NCBI RefSeq assembly: GCF_029215955.1
Contig: NZ_JAEMVA010000004.1
Span: forward strand, 1-64,000
Direction: 5' to 3'
Origin: Sulfurimonas sp. SAG-AH-194-I05
GTDB taxonomy: Bacteria > Campylobacterota > Campylobacteria > Campylobacterales > Sulfurimonadaceae
DNA length: 64,000 nucleotides
Notes under the pieces: model-generated
The model's database searches: none
What the model was told of the DNA's origin: nothing
Seen by the model: the letters and a program-made list of their open reading frames with translations, nothing else
Program-made: the position numbers and the translations under genes
Shown here: piece by piece, positions 34,124-43,184 of the stretch
How positions within the stretch are numbered: the stretch's first letter is position 1
Layout of the letters: every line of letters begins with the position of its first letter

Positions 34124-35413
34124 ATGTCATTTGAAAAATTAGGGCTGATTAAGCCATTACTTAGTGCTATTAAAGAGTTGGGGTATGAGCACCCAACAAC
34201 AATTCAACAACGTGCAATTCCTTTGGTTATGGCAAAGAGTGATATTTTTGCAACCGCACAAACAGGAACAGGAAAAACAGCTGCCTTTGGACTACCGATT
34301 TTACAAAGATTACGTAAAGTAAACGTAGATGAAAATAGAGCAGTAAAAGCTGTTATATTATCTCCAACAAGAGAACTTTCCATTCAAATTTTTGAAGACA
34401 TTTCAAACTATGCGAAACATATGAAAGTAGAATGTGCAGTTTTAGTCGGTGGTAAAGATATTGAAACACAACAAAGAATTTTAAAAAAAGGTATAGATAT
34501 TGTCATCGCAACACCTGGACGTTTTTTAGAGCATGTGGAAAATGGGCTTGAAGTGAATAGTGTCGAAGTATTTGTAATTGATGAGGCTGACAGAATGTTA
34601 GATATGGGTTTTACAAAAGAAATCCGTAAAGTACACCCACTTTTACCAAAGAGACATCAGACATTACTTTTCTCAGCTACTTATAGTGAAAAGGTACGAA
34701 AACTTTCTCGTTTAGTTTTGACAAAACCAGCTTTTATTGAAACATCAAAAAAGAATTCTACTGTCGATACTATTAATCAAACAGCATATCTTGTAGATAC
34801 ACATAGAAAAGCAGAGCTTTTAGCCTACCTTATTGGGTCTCGAAATTATCCACAGGTTTTAGTATTTACTCGTACAAAAGTGAGTGCAGATACATTGTTT
34901 GTAGAGCTTCAAAAAGATGGTTTAAAATGTGGACTTATTCATGGCGATATTGCACAAGGAAAACGTTTAAAAACCTTAGCACAATTTAAAGAGGGAAAGA
35001 TAAAAGTTTTAGTAGCAACGGACATTGCCTCTCGTGGCTTAGATATCGAACATTTACCTTATGTTATTAACTATGAACTTCCCTCAGTTGCTGAGGACTA
35101 TGTACATCGTGTAGGACGCACAGGAAGAGCAGGGCGAAATGGAGAAGCAATTTCACTAATAGATATTTATGAAAAGTTCGATATTCGAGAAATTGAAATA
35201 GTCATTGGTCAGAAAATTCCTCAAGAAACTGTTGAAGGTTTTGAGCCAGATCCTAGCATACGAAGAAAAGATATACAAGAGACAAGTTTGAAAAGTGAAC
35301 ATAAAAAACCAAATAAGAAAAAAGAGCGTCAGTATAATAAAAATACGAGTGGTTTAGCTAAGGCAAAAAAAACTACGAAGAAAAGAAAAACTACAAAAAG
35401 AGATGCAAAGTAA
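34124..35413 (+). CDS. DEAD-box ATP-dependent RNA helicase (RhlE-like)
   Basis: 429 aa. All core motifs are present: Q motif PTTIQQRAIP, motif I AQTGTGKT near 46-53, PTRELS, DEAD box VIDEADRMLDMGF near 150, SAT motif III, and HRVGRTGRAG motif VI near 330. A basic C-terminal tail rich in Lys (about residues 385-429) likely adds RNA affinity. RhlE-class helicases help ribosome assembly and RNA decay, often in the cold. TAGGAGATTGT precedes the ATG. Confidence 0.93.
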   Translation: MSFEKLGLIKPLLSAIKELGYEHPTTIQQRAIPLVMAKSDIFATAQTGTGKTAAFGLPILQRLRKVNVDENRAVKAVILSPTRELSIQIFEDISNYAKHMKVECAVLVGGKDIETQQRILKKGIDIVIATPGRFLEHVENGLEVNSVEVFVIDEADRMLDMGFTKEIRKVHPLLPKRHQTLLFSATYSEKVRKLSRLVLTKPAFIETSKKNSTVDTINQTAYLVDTHRKAELLAYLIGSRNYPQVLVFTRTKVSADTLFVELQKDGLKCGLIHGDIAQGKRLKTLAQFKEGKIKVLVATDIASRGLDIEHLPYVINYELPSVAEDYVHRVGRTGRAGRNGEAISLIDIYEKFDIREIEIVIGQKIPQETVEGFEPDPSIRRKDIQETSLKSEHKKPNKKKERQYNKNTSGLAKAKKTTKKRKTTKRDAK

Positions 35414-35417
35414 AAGC

Positions 35418-36353
35418 TTAAGAAAGAGAGATTCTATTTCTTCCATTTGCCTTTGCGTTATAAAGAGCCTCATCGGCTCTATAAAAAATAGAAGTTTCAT
35501 CATCTCCAATTTTAAATTCTGTAATGCCAAAACTACATGTAATTGCTTCTCTATTTTTAAAGCGATGGTTTTGAATGAGTTTTCTTATCTTTTCAGCTTT
35601 AATAGCAGAATTTTCTTTTCCTGACTTTGGAAGAAGCATAACAAATTCTTCTCCTCCCCAACGAGCTAAAATATCTGTTCCTCTCATTTGCTCTTGAATT
35701 AATTGTGAGAGTTCTATAAGAATGGAATCTCCAGCATCATGCCCATATGTGTCATTTACATTTTTAAAATGGTCAATATCTAGTAAAACAATAGCGAGTT
35801 GTGTTTTATTACGCTTTGCATTTTTTAATTCTAAATCAAGAATTTCATCGAACATTTTCCGGTTAAAAAGACCTGTTAAATGATCTCTTATAGATATTTC
35901 ATACAGTCGTTTAGACTCTTCCCTTGCTGCGAGAACAGTGTCATTAAAAGCTTCCAAAACACCTTTAAAGTTAGCATCAAATACATAACTTATACTTTCA
36001 TAGAGTTCTTCTGACATAAGCTCTTTTTTAAACATATTTTTAATAATAGCTTTTCTGAAATTAATACAGATTATAAAAAGTTCCGAGGCTGAAATGTGCT
36101 TTTCTTGTAAGTATTCTAAAAGTTTAGAAATTACAGGACAATTTCCAATGGCTTGCTGTCCTTGAACAACCCCTATAAAGTAATTTAAAACAGGGTGTGC
36201 ATAGGTACTTCTAAACAAAGATATATCAATCTCATGCCTCGTAAGAATTTCTACAACCTCATCCACTGAGGTCCAAGTATTTACGATATAGTCTCTTGAA
36301 TCATCTAGGTGCGTAATGTTATCTTGTAATGAAAGTATACGAGTGATATCCAT
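35418..36353 (-). CDS. Diguanylate cyclase (GGDEF) with unknown N-terminal sensor
   Basis: 311 aa. The C-terminal GGDEF domain (about 140-311) has DHLTGLFNRKMFDE, LLDIDHFKNVNDTYGHDAGD, the active-site WGGEEF and an intact allosteric I-site R-G-T-D five residues before it, so it should make c-di-GMP and be feedback-inhibited. The N-terminal 130 residues are mostly helical and have no membrane segment; I do not recognise them. AGAGGAGAC gives a strong ribosome site. It converges with the helicase gene, 4 bases away. Confidence 0.9.
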   Translation of the reverse strand: MDITRILSLQDNITHLDDSRDYIVNTWTSVDEVVEILTRHEIDISLFRSTYAHPVLNYFIGVVQGQQAIGNCPVISKLLEYLQEKHISASELFIICINFRKAIIKNMFKKELMSEELYESISYVFDANFKGVLEAFNDTVLAAREESKRLYEISIRDHLTGLFNRKMFDEILDLELKNAKRNKTQLAIVLLDIDHFKNVNDTYGHDAGDSILIELSQLIQEQMRGTDILARWGGEEFVMLLPKSGKENSAIKAEKIRKLIQNHRFKNREAITCSFGITEFKIGDDETSIFYRADEALYNAKANGRNRISLS

Positions 36354-36429
36354 CTAATGTCTCCTCTTTCTTAGATTGAGTATAGTCTTATTCTTCTTTA
36401 TAAATAATTAAGTGTTGCTATCTTTGATG

Positions 36430-36435
36430 TATAAT
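36430..36435 (+). promoter_or_regulatory. Candidate -10 element close to the pseudouridine synthase start
   Basis: TATAAT ends 6 bases before the ATG at 36442, with no Shine-Dalgarno sequence in ATACCC. If used, transcription would begin at about the start codon (leaderless mRNA). Initiation at the in-frame ATG 36427 would instead make this coding sequence. Confidence 0.35.
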
Positions 36436-36441
36436 ATACCC

Positions 36442-37179
36442 ATGTTCGAAAATTATGAATTAGAAATACTCTATAAAGACGATACTTTAGTGGTAATAAA
36501 TAAACCAAGTGGATTACTTGTACATAAGTCTATGATAGATAAACATGAAATATATTTTGCTATGAAAATTTTACGTGATCAACTTGGCATGTGGGTTTAT
36601 CCTGTACATAGGTTAGATAAGCCAACATCTGGAGTATTATTGTTCGCATTAAATAGCCAAACAGCGAAACTCCTGAGTAAACAATTTCAAGAGCATACAA
36701 TTGTAAAAAAATATATTGCAATTGTTCGTGGGTATACAGAAGAAAAAGGTTGTATCGATTATGCTCTAAGTGTTAAGCTTGATAAAATCACGGATACAAA
36801 GGTTTCCCTTACAAAAGAGGCGCAAGAAGCACAAACTGAATATAAAAGGTTAAATACAGTAGAACTTCCACATGCTGTTGGTCGTTATAGTACTACACGT
36901 TACTCTTTAGTTGAACTTATTCCTAAAACTGGTCGAAAGCATCAACTGCGTCGGCATATGAAACATTTATCGCATCACATGTTAGGCGATACAAAATATG
37001 GAAGAGGAGAACACAATACAATGATTCGTGAGCATTATAATTGCCATAGACTTATGCTTCATGCATATTCTTTAGAGTTTATCCATCCTTACTCTGGCAA
37101 TACAATGGTTTTAAAAGCAGGATTTGATACTACTTTTAAAGAATTATTGCGACATTTTGGTTGGAAATTTAGCGGATAA
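36442..37179 (+). CDS. RluA-family RNA pseudouridine synthase (TruC-like)
   Basis: Isomerises uridine to pseudouridine in tRNA or rRNA. From ATG 36442 the protein is 245 aa (ENYELEILYKDDTLVVINKP, the family start); ATGs at 36412 and 36427 would add short non-family residues. The catalytic motif VHRLDKPTSG near 54-63 carries the essential Asp; later GRKHQLRRHMKHLSHHMLGD near 166. The size and the H-M-L-G-D-T-K-Y-G signature fit TruC (tRNA U65) best; other RluA members cannot be ruled out. Its 3' end overlaps the convergent AsmA-like gene by 11 bases. Confidence 0.85.
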   Translation: MFENYELEILYKDDTLVVINKPSGLLVHKSMIDKHEIYFAMKILRDQLGMWVYPVHRLDKPTSGVLLFALNSQTAKLLSKQFQEHTIVKKYIAIVRGYTEEKGCIDYALSVKLDKITDTKVSLTKEAQEAQTEYKRLNTVELPHAVGRYSTTRYSLVELIPKTGRKHQLRRHMKHLSHHMLGDTKYGRGEHNTMIREHYNCHRLMLHAYSLEFIHPYSGNTMVLKAGFDTTFKELLRHFGWKFSG

Positions 37180-38128
37180 GTGGATTTTTTGTTACGGTTA
37201 CAGGGTGGGGTACTACACCAGTATAAACGACTTCGCAGTCATTTGGTAAAATCATTTTAGAAGTATGACGAAACATATAGTCACTTTCTTCTAGCATATA
37301 AGAAGACATATAAAAATCTTTTTGTTTAAAATTTGTTTGTTGCATAGTGTATTCTTGCCCATAGCTCATCATTTGCATACCCATTCCAAAAAATGAATTT
37401 GGTATTGTTTTAACAACACGTTCTATTTTTGTTGTTGTATCGTATTTTTTTGGTTTTTTAATGCTTCCTTTAAACTTTTGCATGATAATAGAACAACCAT
37501 TTTTATCAAGTAAATGTAAGTGAAAGTAATTAATTGCACCTTTTTTATGTACGACTGATTTGAGTGCAATTCTAAAGTTATCCGTCTTTAAGGCTACATC
37601 TTTAACTGTGACATAGTTGTTTTTGAGTTCTATATTAAATTGAAGGTGATCTACATCGGTAGTATCTGTGCTATTTGATTCTCCTATTAATTCACGTGAC
37701 ATTAAGCTAATCATGTTTAAATTTAGGGCATCGTTCACTGTGGAAACTTGTTTATTTATATTCATCCCATTTAAAACAACCTCGGTCATTTTTAAATCAG
37801 TAGTTCCCTTTTTTTTCTTTTTATAATAAATTGCAGTTCCGTTAGCTCTACCACTTTTAATAAACTTTTTATCTCCTAAAAACTGTGCAACTTTTTTGAA
37901 GTCTAAGTTGTCAACTGTAATATTGTAAATTTTATGTTCAAAATCTACTGTTAGTAAACCACCAAGGGAAGTACTTGTAATGAGAATACGCCCAATAGAT
38001 TTTGGCTCGAGAGAGATATTTCCCATATGCTCAGCATGTGCTTGAATAAGAGTATATTTTGTATAAATATTTGCATCAAGCGTGAGTGGATATAAGTCTA
38101 AAGAAGTGAGTTCTACCTTGTATTTCAA
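37169..38128 (-). CDS. AsmA/DUF748-like envelope protein; true start uncertain
   Basis: 319 aa from TTG 38128, but the frame is open upstream to a stop at 38261-38263. That extension encodes a hydrophobic helix (IPIWIYFILFIAALLFFLKP) and then H-Y-I-E-K-A-L, just what AsmA-like proteins carry as an N-terminal inner-membrane anchor. No ATG, GTG or TTG exists in the extension, so the real start may be a rare codon (ATA at 38246-38248, 8 bases after AGG) or the gene may be shifted in the run at 38230-38236. The body is beta-rich (SLDLYPLTLDANIYTKYTLIQ, then repeated strands), consistent with the lipid-transport AsmA/TamB-like group. Weak family match. Confidence 0.5.
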   Translation of the reverse strand: MKYKVELTSLDLYPLTLDANIYTKYTLIQAHAEHMGNISLEPKSIGRILITSTSLGGLLTVDFEHKIYNITVDNLDFKKVAQFLGDKKFIKSGRANGTAIYYKKKKKGTTDLKMTEVVLNGMNINKQVSTVNDALNLNMISLMSRELIGESNSTDTTDVDHLQFNIELKNNYVTVKDVALKTDNFRIALKSVVHKKGAINYFHLHLLDKNGCSIIMQKFKGSIKKPKKYDTTTKIERVVKTIPNSFFGMGMQMMSYGQEYTMQQTNFKQKDFYMSSYMLEESDYMFRHTSKMILPNDCEVVYTGVVPHPVTVTKNPLIR

Positions 38129-38277
38129 ACTTTTAGTTAATGCTTTTTCTATGTAGTGCCAAGCAACTGGTTTTAAGAAAAAGAATAAAAGAGCAGCAAT
38201 GAAAAGTATAAAGTATATCCAGATGGGAATTTTTTTAAGTATATATATGTGTGCAACCTGTTAGTTTATTAAAATTT

Positions 38278-38283
38278 ATTATA
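38278..38283 (-). promoter_or_regulatory. Candidate -10 of the AsmA-like gene
   Basis: Read on the minus strand, GCTATAATAAA holds a consensus TATAAT. A transcript would start near 38271, just upstream of the open extension of the AsmA-like frame, supporting the idea that the hydrophobic extension is translated. The rest of 38284-38362, between this and the nap operon end, shows only a weak A-A-G-C-T hairpin with a short T run. Confidence 0.4.
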
Positions 38284-38362
38284 GCATTTAAAAAGCTTTG
38301 TCGCTCATTAGAGCTTGAAAAATGAAGAGTATGAGTCTTTTTTGTGTAGTTTTAGATAGCAG

Positions 38363-38641
38363 TTAGGAAGTTTCCTTGTGTGTTTCTTTGTTACTATCTT
38401 CTTTCTGATGCGACATCTCTAGCCTAATTTCATCCATGGTCTGTGGCGGAACATTAGCATCTTTAGACCATTTGACTGCATCAATATTACCACCATAGTC
38501 CGCACCAAAATCTTCAATTTTTTGAGAATATTCGTCTAAGTTAAGGCATACTGCGGTACGGTTGTCTACAGTATCTGTTAAGACAATATACCAAGAACCA
38601 TCAGGGTTAATCTTAATGTTAGACGTAAATACTACAGCCAT
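38363..38641 (-). CDS. Small unknown protein encoded at the end of the nap operon
   Basis: 92 aa, not recognised. Soluble, with a compact N-terminal part (FTSNIKINPDGSWYIVLTDT) that reads like a small beta domain, a single Cys in AVCLNLDEYSQ, and a charged C-terminal tail rich in Glu and Lys. No signal peptide or haem motif, so probably cytoplasmic. Its ATG overlaps the napD stop (TAATG), so it is co-translated with the Nap maturation chaperone. A role in Nap maturation or electron supply is inference from position only. Confidence 0.6.
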   Translation of the reverse strand: MAVVFTSNIKINPDGSWYIVLTDTVDNRTAVCLNLDEYSQKIEDFGADYGGNIDAVKWSKDANVPPQTMDEIRLEMSHQKEDSNKETHKETS

Positions 38642-39033
38642 TAGTTACGCTCTTTTGTAGCATCAAAAGTTTTAGCAAAACCTGCAAGATTTTTTTTCTT
38701 TAAGTCACCATTATAAATGATATTTTCTGCTGCAATACTGTCATCGTTGAGCATTTTAGGTACAACATCGGCATCATTTATAACTTCCATATGCTCGTTT
38801 AATTCATCTTCGCTATACGCCATTTGCATATCTGCAGCTATTACATGTGGAATCGCTTCAATGACTGTCATTTTTTTAAGTTCTTCAGATACTCCAGCAC
38901 CTTCTATTGTAATAATAATACGACCTTTTTCATCGTGCATGTGGTAATCGCATGCGTCACATTCTTTTAAGCTTTGCACAACTTCACCTAAGTACTTAGG
39001 GAGTGTTTGGACGACAACACTTGATATATTCAT
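38641..39033 (-). CDS. napD: NapD, chaperone for NapA Tat signal peptide
   Basis: Cytoplasmic ferredoxin-fold chaperone that binds the twin-arginine leader of NapA. 130 aa, longer than many NapD proteins (about 80-110). N-terminal NISSVVVQTLPKYLGEVVQSL, GRIIITIEGAG and IEAIPHVIAADMQMAYSED match the NapD fold. The C-terminal 45 residues (after about 85) are an acidic then basic extension common in Campylobacterota forms. AAAAGGAATTT lies upstream of the ATG. Confidence 0.82.
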   Translation of the reverse strand: MNISSVVVQTLPKYLGEVVQSLKECDACDYHMHDEKGRIIITIEGAGVSEELKKMTVIEAIPHVIAADMQMAYSEDELNEHMEVINDADVVPKMLNDDSIAAENIIYNGDLKKKNLAGFAKTFDATKERN

Positions 39034-39051
39034 TTTAAATTCCTTTTCATT

Positions 39052-39537
39052 TTATTTTATAAGGATGGCATAACTTGGACAACGACTTATACAAAATCCA
39101 CAGCTCGTACATTTATTGTGATTAATTGTTGGCATAAACATCGCTTTAAAGTCTATTGCATCCTCTAAACAAGGGTCTTTGCAAGAAAAACACATTACGC
39201 CACTCCAACTCATACATGTAGATTCGTTGATTGTAACACCAACATCTATTTTTGTTTTATAGTCTACTTGAAGTATACTAGGCACACACGCCTCTGCACA
39301 ATCATCGCAGTAGGTACAACCACTTTTTGAAAAATCTAAATGAGGTGTTTTATCTTTTTGTATGATTATAATTTGCTCTTGGCATGCCTTGGCACAAAGA
39401 GCATCACAGTTTTTACAATGTATGTCAAAGGAAAGTATATCATTAAAGTAGGGTGGACGAATTATAAGCTCTTTCTTCGTAAATGCTTCACCTTTAAGGG
39501 ACGAAGAAAGAAAGCCAAAAAGCTCTCTTTTATTCAT
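39052..39537 (-). CDS. napF: NapF, cytoplasmic ferredoxin of the nap operon
   Basis: 161 aa from the ATG at 39537, 4 bases after the napB stop; an upstream in-frame start inside napB lacks family sequence. Four Cys clusters are visible: CKNCDALCAKAC, CTYCDDCAEAC, CMSWSGVMCFSCKDPC and CTSCGFCISRC. NapF proteins act in the cytoplasm in Fe-S or molybdenum cofactor loading of NapA, or in electron delivery during assembly. Short N-terminal region NKRELFGFLSSSLKG is typical. Confidence 0.88.
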   Translation of the reverse strand: MNKRELFGFLSSSLKGEAFTKKELIIRPPYFNDILSFDIHCKNCDALCAKACQEQIIIIQKDKTPHLDFSKSGCTYCDDCAEACVPSILQVDYKTKIDVGVTINESTCMSWSGVMCFSCKDPCLEDAIDFKAMFMPTINHNKCTSCGFCISRCPSYAILIK

Positions 39538-39541
39538 TATA

Positions 39542-40201
39542 TTAATAACCTGAGGTAGTTGTGTCAATACCTTCCATAAGTTTTGTACCAATCCAACTCG
39601 AACGTGATGCTCCATCTTTAGATGTATAGTCTGCTTCAAAATTGTTTTCTACTGCTAAGTTTCCTTGTGATTGTGGTGCATGGCATTGTGTACAGTTAAA
39701 TCTTGCCCCAACAAGTTTTCCCTGTTTAACAATAGAAACATGACTCAGTGACTCACTTGAAGTATTTCTTATAACAACACCAGACTTTATAACTTTCCCA
39801 TCCATAATATATGTTGATGGTCTAAAATTTGTAAAATGTGACTTAGGAATAGGTGTTGATTTTACGAGTTTTGCCATCGCAGGCATGTGACAACTGAGAC
39901 ATTGGTTACTATCTGCCTTGATTGGAATCAATCCTTTAAGTGAATGTGGAATCATTGGTGGAGCATCCTGAAATGCTCGTTTAAACTTATGCGATGTCCC
40001 GGGAACTGCTGATGTATACTCGGTTTTTGAAGCAGTTGTTGTGTCTTCTGTATAAATTTCTGTTGTACGTAAGCCCATAGACTCTTCAGTTATCGTGGGT
40101 TTAGGTACATTTTCTTGTTTTGACTCTGGAGTAGTGAAACACCCTGTAAAAAGTAGTGTAGAAGCAACGAAACCAAATAGTAATGTATGTATTATTTTCA
40201 T
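39542..40201 (-). CDS. napB: NapB, dihaem cytochrome subunit of periplasmic nitrate reductase (probable lipoprotein)
   Basis: 219 aa from ATG 40201, with AAGGGGAAAAGA just upstream; a longer in-frame start would lie inside napA. Two haem sites C-L-S-C-H and C-T-Q-C-H, with candidate axial histidines in PPMIPHSLKGL and PKSHFTNFRPS. It passes electrons to NapA. Unusually the leader ends in a lipobox-like L-L-F-T-G-C followed by a Thr/Pro/Glu-rich linker of about 60 residues, so the protein may be lipid-anchored to a periplasmic membrane face instead of free. Start codon and leader were read directly. Confidence 0.88.
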   Translation of the reverse strand: MKIIHTLLFGFVASTLLFTGCFTTPESKQENVPKPTITEESMGLRTTEIYTEDTTTASKTEYTSAVPGTSHKFKRAFQDAPPMIPHSLKGLIPIKADSNQCLSCHMPAMAKLVKSTPIPKSHFTNFRPSTYIMDGKVIKSGVVIRNTSSESLSHVSIVKQGKLVGARFNCTQCHAPQSQGNLAVENNFEADYTSKDGASRSSWIGTKLMEGIDTTTSGY

Positions 40202-40211
40202 TCTTTTCCCC

Positions 40212-43019
40212 TTATGCCAAATAAATTTTAACTGCACATTTTTTAAAGTCAGTCTGTTTTGATTGTGGACATGTGGCATCAAGACACACTTTATTAATAA
40301 ATACATTCTCATCGAACCAAGGTACAAAAACAAGCCCTTTAGGCATTCTGTTTCTCCCACGTGTTTCAACTCTTGCTTTTACTTTTCCTCGACGTGACTC
40401 TATCCAGCATAAAGCACCTTGTTTGACACCCTTATCTTTAGCATCTTGAGGGTGCATATAGCAAAGTGCTTCGGGAACAGCACGGTAAAGCTCTGGTACA
40501 CGCATGGTCATAGTTCCTGAGTGCCAGTGTTCAAGAACGCGTCCTGTGCATAACCAAGTGTCATAGTCTGCATCTGGCATTTCCGGTGGATCCATATATG
40601 GACGAGCAAATATTTTTGCTTTATTGTAGAGTGATTTTTTTTCTTTACTTTGAATTCCTTGGAGGTCACCAAAGGAGAGTGATTTTGCTAAGGTTCCATA
40701 AAAGGCATGTGAATTACCACTTTCTTTTACTTCTTTAGCTGCGTAAGAATCGTATGTAGCATTAAACCTCCACTGTGTTTCTTTTCCATCTACAACTGGC
40801 CACTTAAGTCCACGAACTTTATGGTAGGTAGTGAAGTCAGCTAAATCATGTTTATGTCCACGACCAAAGGAGGCGTATTCTTCAAATAAGTATTCATGAA
40901 TCATAAAGTTATACCCTTTAAAGACAGTGCCATCAGAACCAATTACATTCCTACTGTCACCATTACATTCAGAATTATCATACCCTTTTTGAGGGAATGT
41001 ACCCTTATCGATTTTATAAGACTTTGCTTCTTCATTTGCAAAAAGTATTTCATACATTGTGGTGTCATCGTCATAACCCATGGCATAGGCTTTTTTACGT
41101 ACATCTGGCAGAGATTTATCTCCACGCAAAGGCTGTGCACCCCATACGTCTCCAACTGTAAAGCGTTTAGAGAGTTCTACCCACTGCCATGTATCACTCA
41201 TGGCATCCCCCACTGGAAGAACCTGTTGTCTCCAGTGTTGTGTGCGTCTCTCTGCATTACCATATGCTCCCCATTTTTCATAAATCATAGCCGATGGTAA
41301 AATAAGGTCAGATACTTTTGCACTAATACCTGGGTATCCATCAGATGTTACGATAAAGTTGTCCATCTCTCGTGCTGCTTTTATCCAGTGGGTTGCAGAT
41401 GCTGTGTTTTGGTAAGGATTACAAACATTTACCCAAGCAAATTTTATGACACCATCTTCTATATCGCGGTGAATTTTCATAACATGCTGGTTCCCAACAG
41501 GGTTGAGTGTTCCCTCTGGAATTTTCCATCTGTTTTCAACAATTTTTCTGTGTTTTGGATTTTTAACCATCATATCCGCTGGTAGACGGTGACAGAATGT
41601 TCCAACTTCACGGGCTGTTCCACATGCTGAGGGTTGTCCCGTTAATGAAAATGCTCCAGAACCAGGTTTTGCTTGTTTGTTAAGTAAAAAGTGAACATTA
41701 TATGCAAGTGTATTTACCCAAGTACCACGAGTATGTTGGTTCATCCCCATTGTCCAAAAAGAAACAACTTTTCTATCTTTTTCTATATAAAGGTTTGCTA
41801 GTTCTTGTAGTTTTGCTTTGAATGCAGTAGTATCTTCATCAGGATCGCCTTTAGAAATAGTTGCAACATAATCAAGTGTATAGGGAGCTAAGAATTTTTT
41901 GTATTCTTCAAAGTCAATTTCCCAGTGTTTAAGGCCAGCTGGTTTGTTTTCCATAATATCACCTTCCTTATAACCATAAGGTTTTAAGGCAGGAGCTTCT
42001 GTAGCTGAGACAACTTTTCTTTGTTCTTTGTCCATTATTTCCATCTCTAAGGCAGTGTACTTCCCATCAATAACAGACTTTTCTTTATCGCTTCGCATAC
42101 CGTACCCGATATTAACAGGTGATGCTGCAAATACAATGTGCTTTTTGACAAAATCCCAATCAATTGAATCAGGATTATTATAAACAATTTCTCTTGCAAT
42201 ATAGTTCCACAAGGCAAGGTCAGTATTTGGAGTAAATATAATCTCAATATCAGCTAAATCTGAAGTTCTGTGTGTATACGTAGACATATTAATGACTTTA
42301 ACATGCTTAGGGTCTGATAATTTTCTATCTGTAACACGGGACCAAAGAATAGGATGCATCTCTGCCATATTTGATCCCCAAGAAACGATGGTATCGGTTA
42401 GTTCAATATCATCATAGCATCCTGATGGCTCATCTATTCCAAATGTTTGGTAAAAACCAACAACTGCAGAAGCCATACAATGACGAGCATTAGGGTCAAT
42501 AGCATTTGAACGAAACCCTCCTTTCATCATTTTTTGTGCTGCATAGCCTTCCATAACGGTGTATTGTCCAGATGCAAAAACACCAATACCCTCTGGTCCA
42601 TTCGCTTTGAGAGCTTTTTTAATATGTACTTCCATCTCGTCAAAGGCTCTTTTCCATGAAATAGGGGCAAATTTACCTTTCTTATCAAAGGCACCGTTGG
42701 AATCTACTCGGAGTAAAGGTTGGGTTAATCTGTCTGCACCATACATAATTTTTGCATTAAAATAACCCTTAATGCAGTTTAAACCACGATTTACAGGTGC
42801 AGCTGGGTCTCCTTTAACAGCAACAATTTTTCCATTTTTCGTTGCCATCATAATGCCACAACCAGTACCGCAAAAGCGACAGACTGCCTTGTCCCATCTC
42901 CAGTGAGATTCCGCTTTAGTAGCAGCGGCTTGTAGATCTGAGGGAATCGTCATACCCATTGCTGTTGCTGCAGATGCAGCCGCAGAACTTTTTAAAAATT
43001 CTCTTCTTGAAAGTGACAT
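40212..43019 (-). CDS. napA: NapA, catalytic subunit of periplasmic nitrate reductase
   Basis: Molybdenum bis-MGD enzyme reducing nitrate to nitrite in the periplasm. 935 aa, the length typical of Campylobacterota. Twin-arginine leader [15 protein letters not shown] at residues 4-18; 4Fe-4S motif C47-x2-C50-x3-C54-x27-C82; [13 protein letters not shown] carries the Mo-coordinating Cys. Molydopterin-binding segments continue through to the C terminus. AAGGAGTAGGT is a strong ribosome site. It is the first gene of napA-napB-napF-napD-unknown. The napG, napH, napC and napL genes that usually accompany it are absent here. Confidence 0.97.
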   Translation of the reverse strand: MSLSRREFLKSSAAASAATAMGMTIPSDLQAAATKAESHWRWDKAVCRFCGTGCGIMMATKNGKIVAVKGDPAAPVNRGLNCIKGYFNAKIMYGADRLTQPLLRVDSNGAFDKKGKFAPISWKRAFDEMEVHIKKALKANGPEGIGVFASGQYTVMEGYAAQKMMKGGFRSNAIDPNARHCMASAVVGFYQTFGIDEPSGCYDDIELTDTIVSWGSNMAEMHPILWSRVTDRKLSDPKHVKVINMSTYTHRTSDLADIEIIFTPNTDLALWNYIAREIVYNNPDSIDWDFVKKHIVFAASPVNIGYGMRSDKEKSVIDGKYTALEMEIMDKEQRKVVSATEAPALKPYGYKEGDIMENKPAGLKHWEIDFEEYKKFLAPYTLDYVATISKGDPDEDTTAFKAKLQELANLYIEKDRKVVSFWTMGMNQHTRGTWVNTLAYNVHFLLNKQAKPGSGAFSLTGQPSACGTAREVGTFCHRLPADMMVKNPKHRKIVENRWKIPEGTLNPVGNQHVMKIHRDIEDGVIKFAWVNVCNPYQNTASATHWIKAAREMDNFIVTSDGYPGISAKVSDLILPSAMIYEKWGAYGNAERRTQHWRQQVLPVGDAMSDTWQWVELSKRFTVGDVWGAQPLRGDKSLPDVRKKAYAMGYDDDTTMYEILFANEEAKSYKIDKGTFPQKGYDNSECNGDSRNVIGSDGTVFKGYNFMIHEYLFEEYASFGRGHKHDLADFTTYHKVRGLKWPVVDGKETQWRFNATYDSYAAKEVKESGNSHAFYGTLAKSLSFGDLQGIQSKEKKSLYNKAKIFARPYMDPPEMPDADYDTWLCTGRVLEHWHSGTMTMRVPELYRAVPEALCYMHPQDAKDKGVKQGALCWIESRRGKVKARVETRGRNRMPKGLVFVPWFDENVFINKVCLDATCPQSKQTDFKKCAVKIYLA

Positions 43020-43032
43020 ACCTACTCCTTAA

Positions 43033-43077
43033 TTTAGATGATATTCTTTATCTTTATGATAGAGTAAATCATCTAAA
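43033..43077. promoter_or_regulatory. Inverted repeat in the napA leader
   Basis: TTTAGATGAT (43033-43042) and ATCATCTAAA (43068-43077) form a perfect 10-bp inverted repeat with a 25-bp spacer, 3 bp upstream of the napA ribosome site. It could be a spaced operator or an mRNA hairpin controlling nap expression. Confidence 0.45.
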
Positions 43078-43153
43078 ACTAATCTTATATTTGTTTTAAG
43101 TATAAAAGTAATAATAAATATTAACATTATATTATGTTTATGTAGCAATTCGT

Positions 43154-43184
43154 AGCATTTATATATACTGGCATGATAAATGCT
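43154..43184. repeat. Inverted repeat overlapping the sigma-54 promoter
   Basis: AGCATTTAT (43154-43162) and ATAAATGCT (43176-43184) are a perfect 9-bp inverted repeat. Its right arm covers the -12 half of the sigma-54 match, so a protein bound there could block the promoter. Confidence 0.4.
43169..43184 (+). promoter_or_regulatory. Sigma-54 (RpoN) promoter match
   Basis: TGGCATGATAAATGCT has the invariant GG and GC ten bases apart (GG at 43170-43171, GC at 43182-43183) and differs from TGGCACG-N4-TTGCT at two positions. Transcription would start near 43195, 25 bases before the diguanylate cyclase ATG. Sigma-54 drives flagellar middle genes in this phylum. Confidence 0.6.

Noticed and set aside
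40202-40369. N-terminal extension of NapB into napA
   Set aside because: The strong ribosome site and lipoprotein leader are at ATG 40201.
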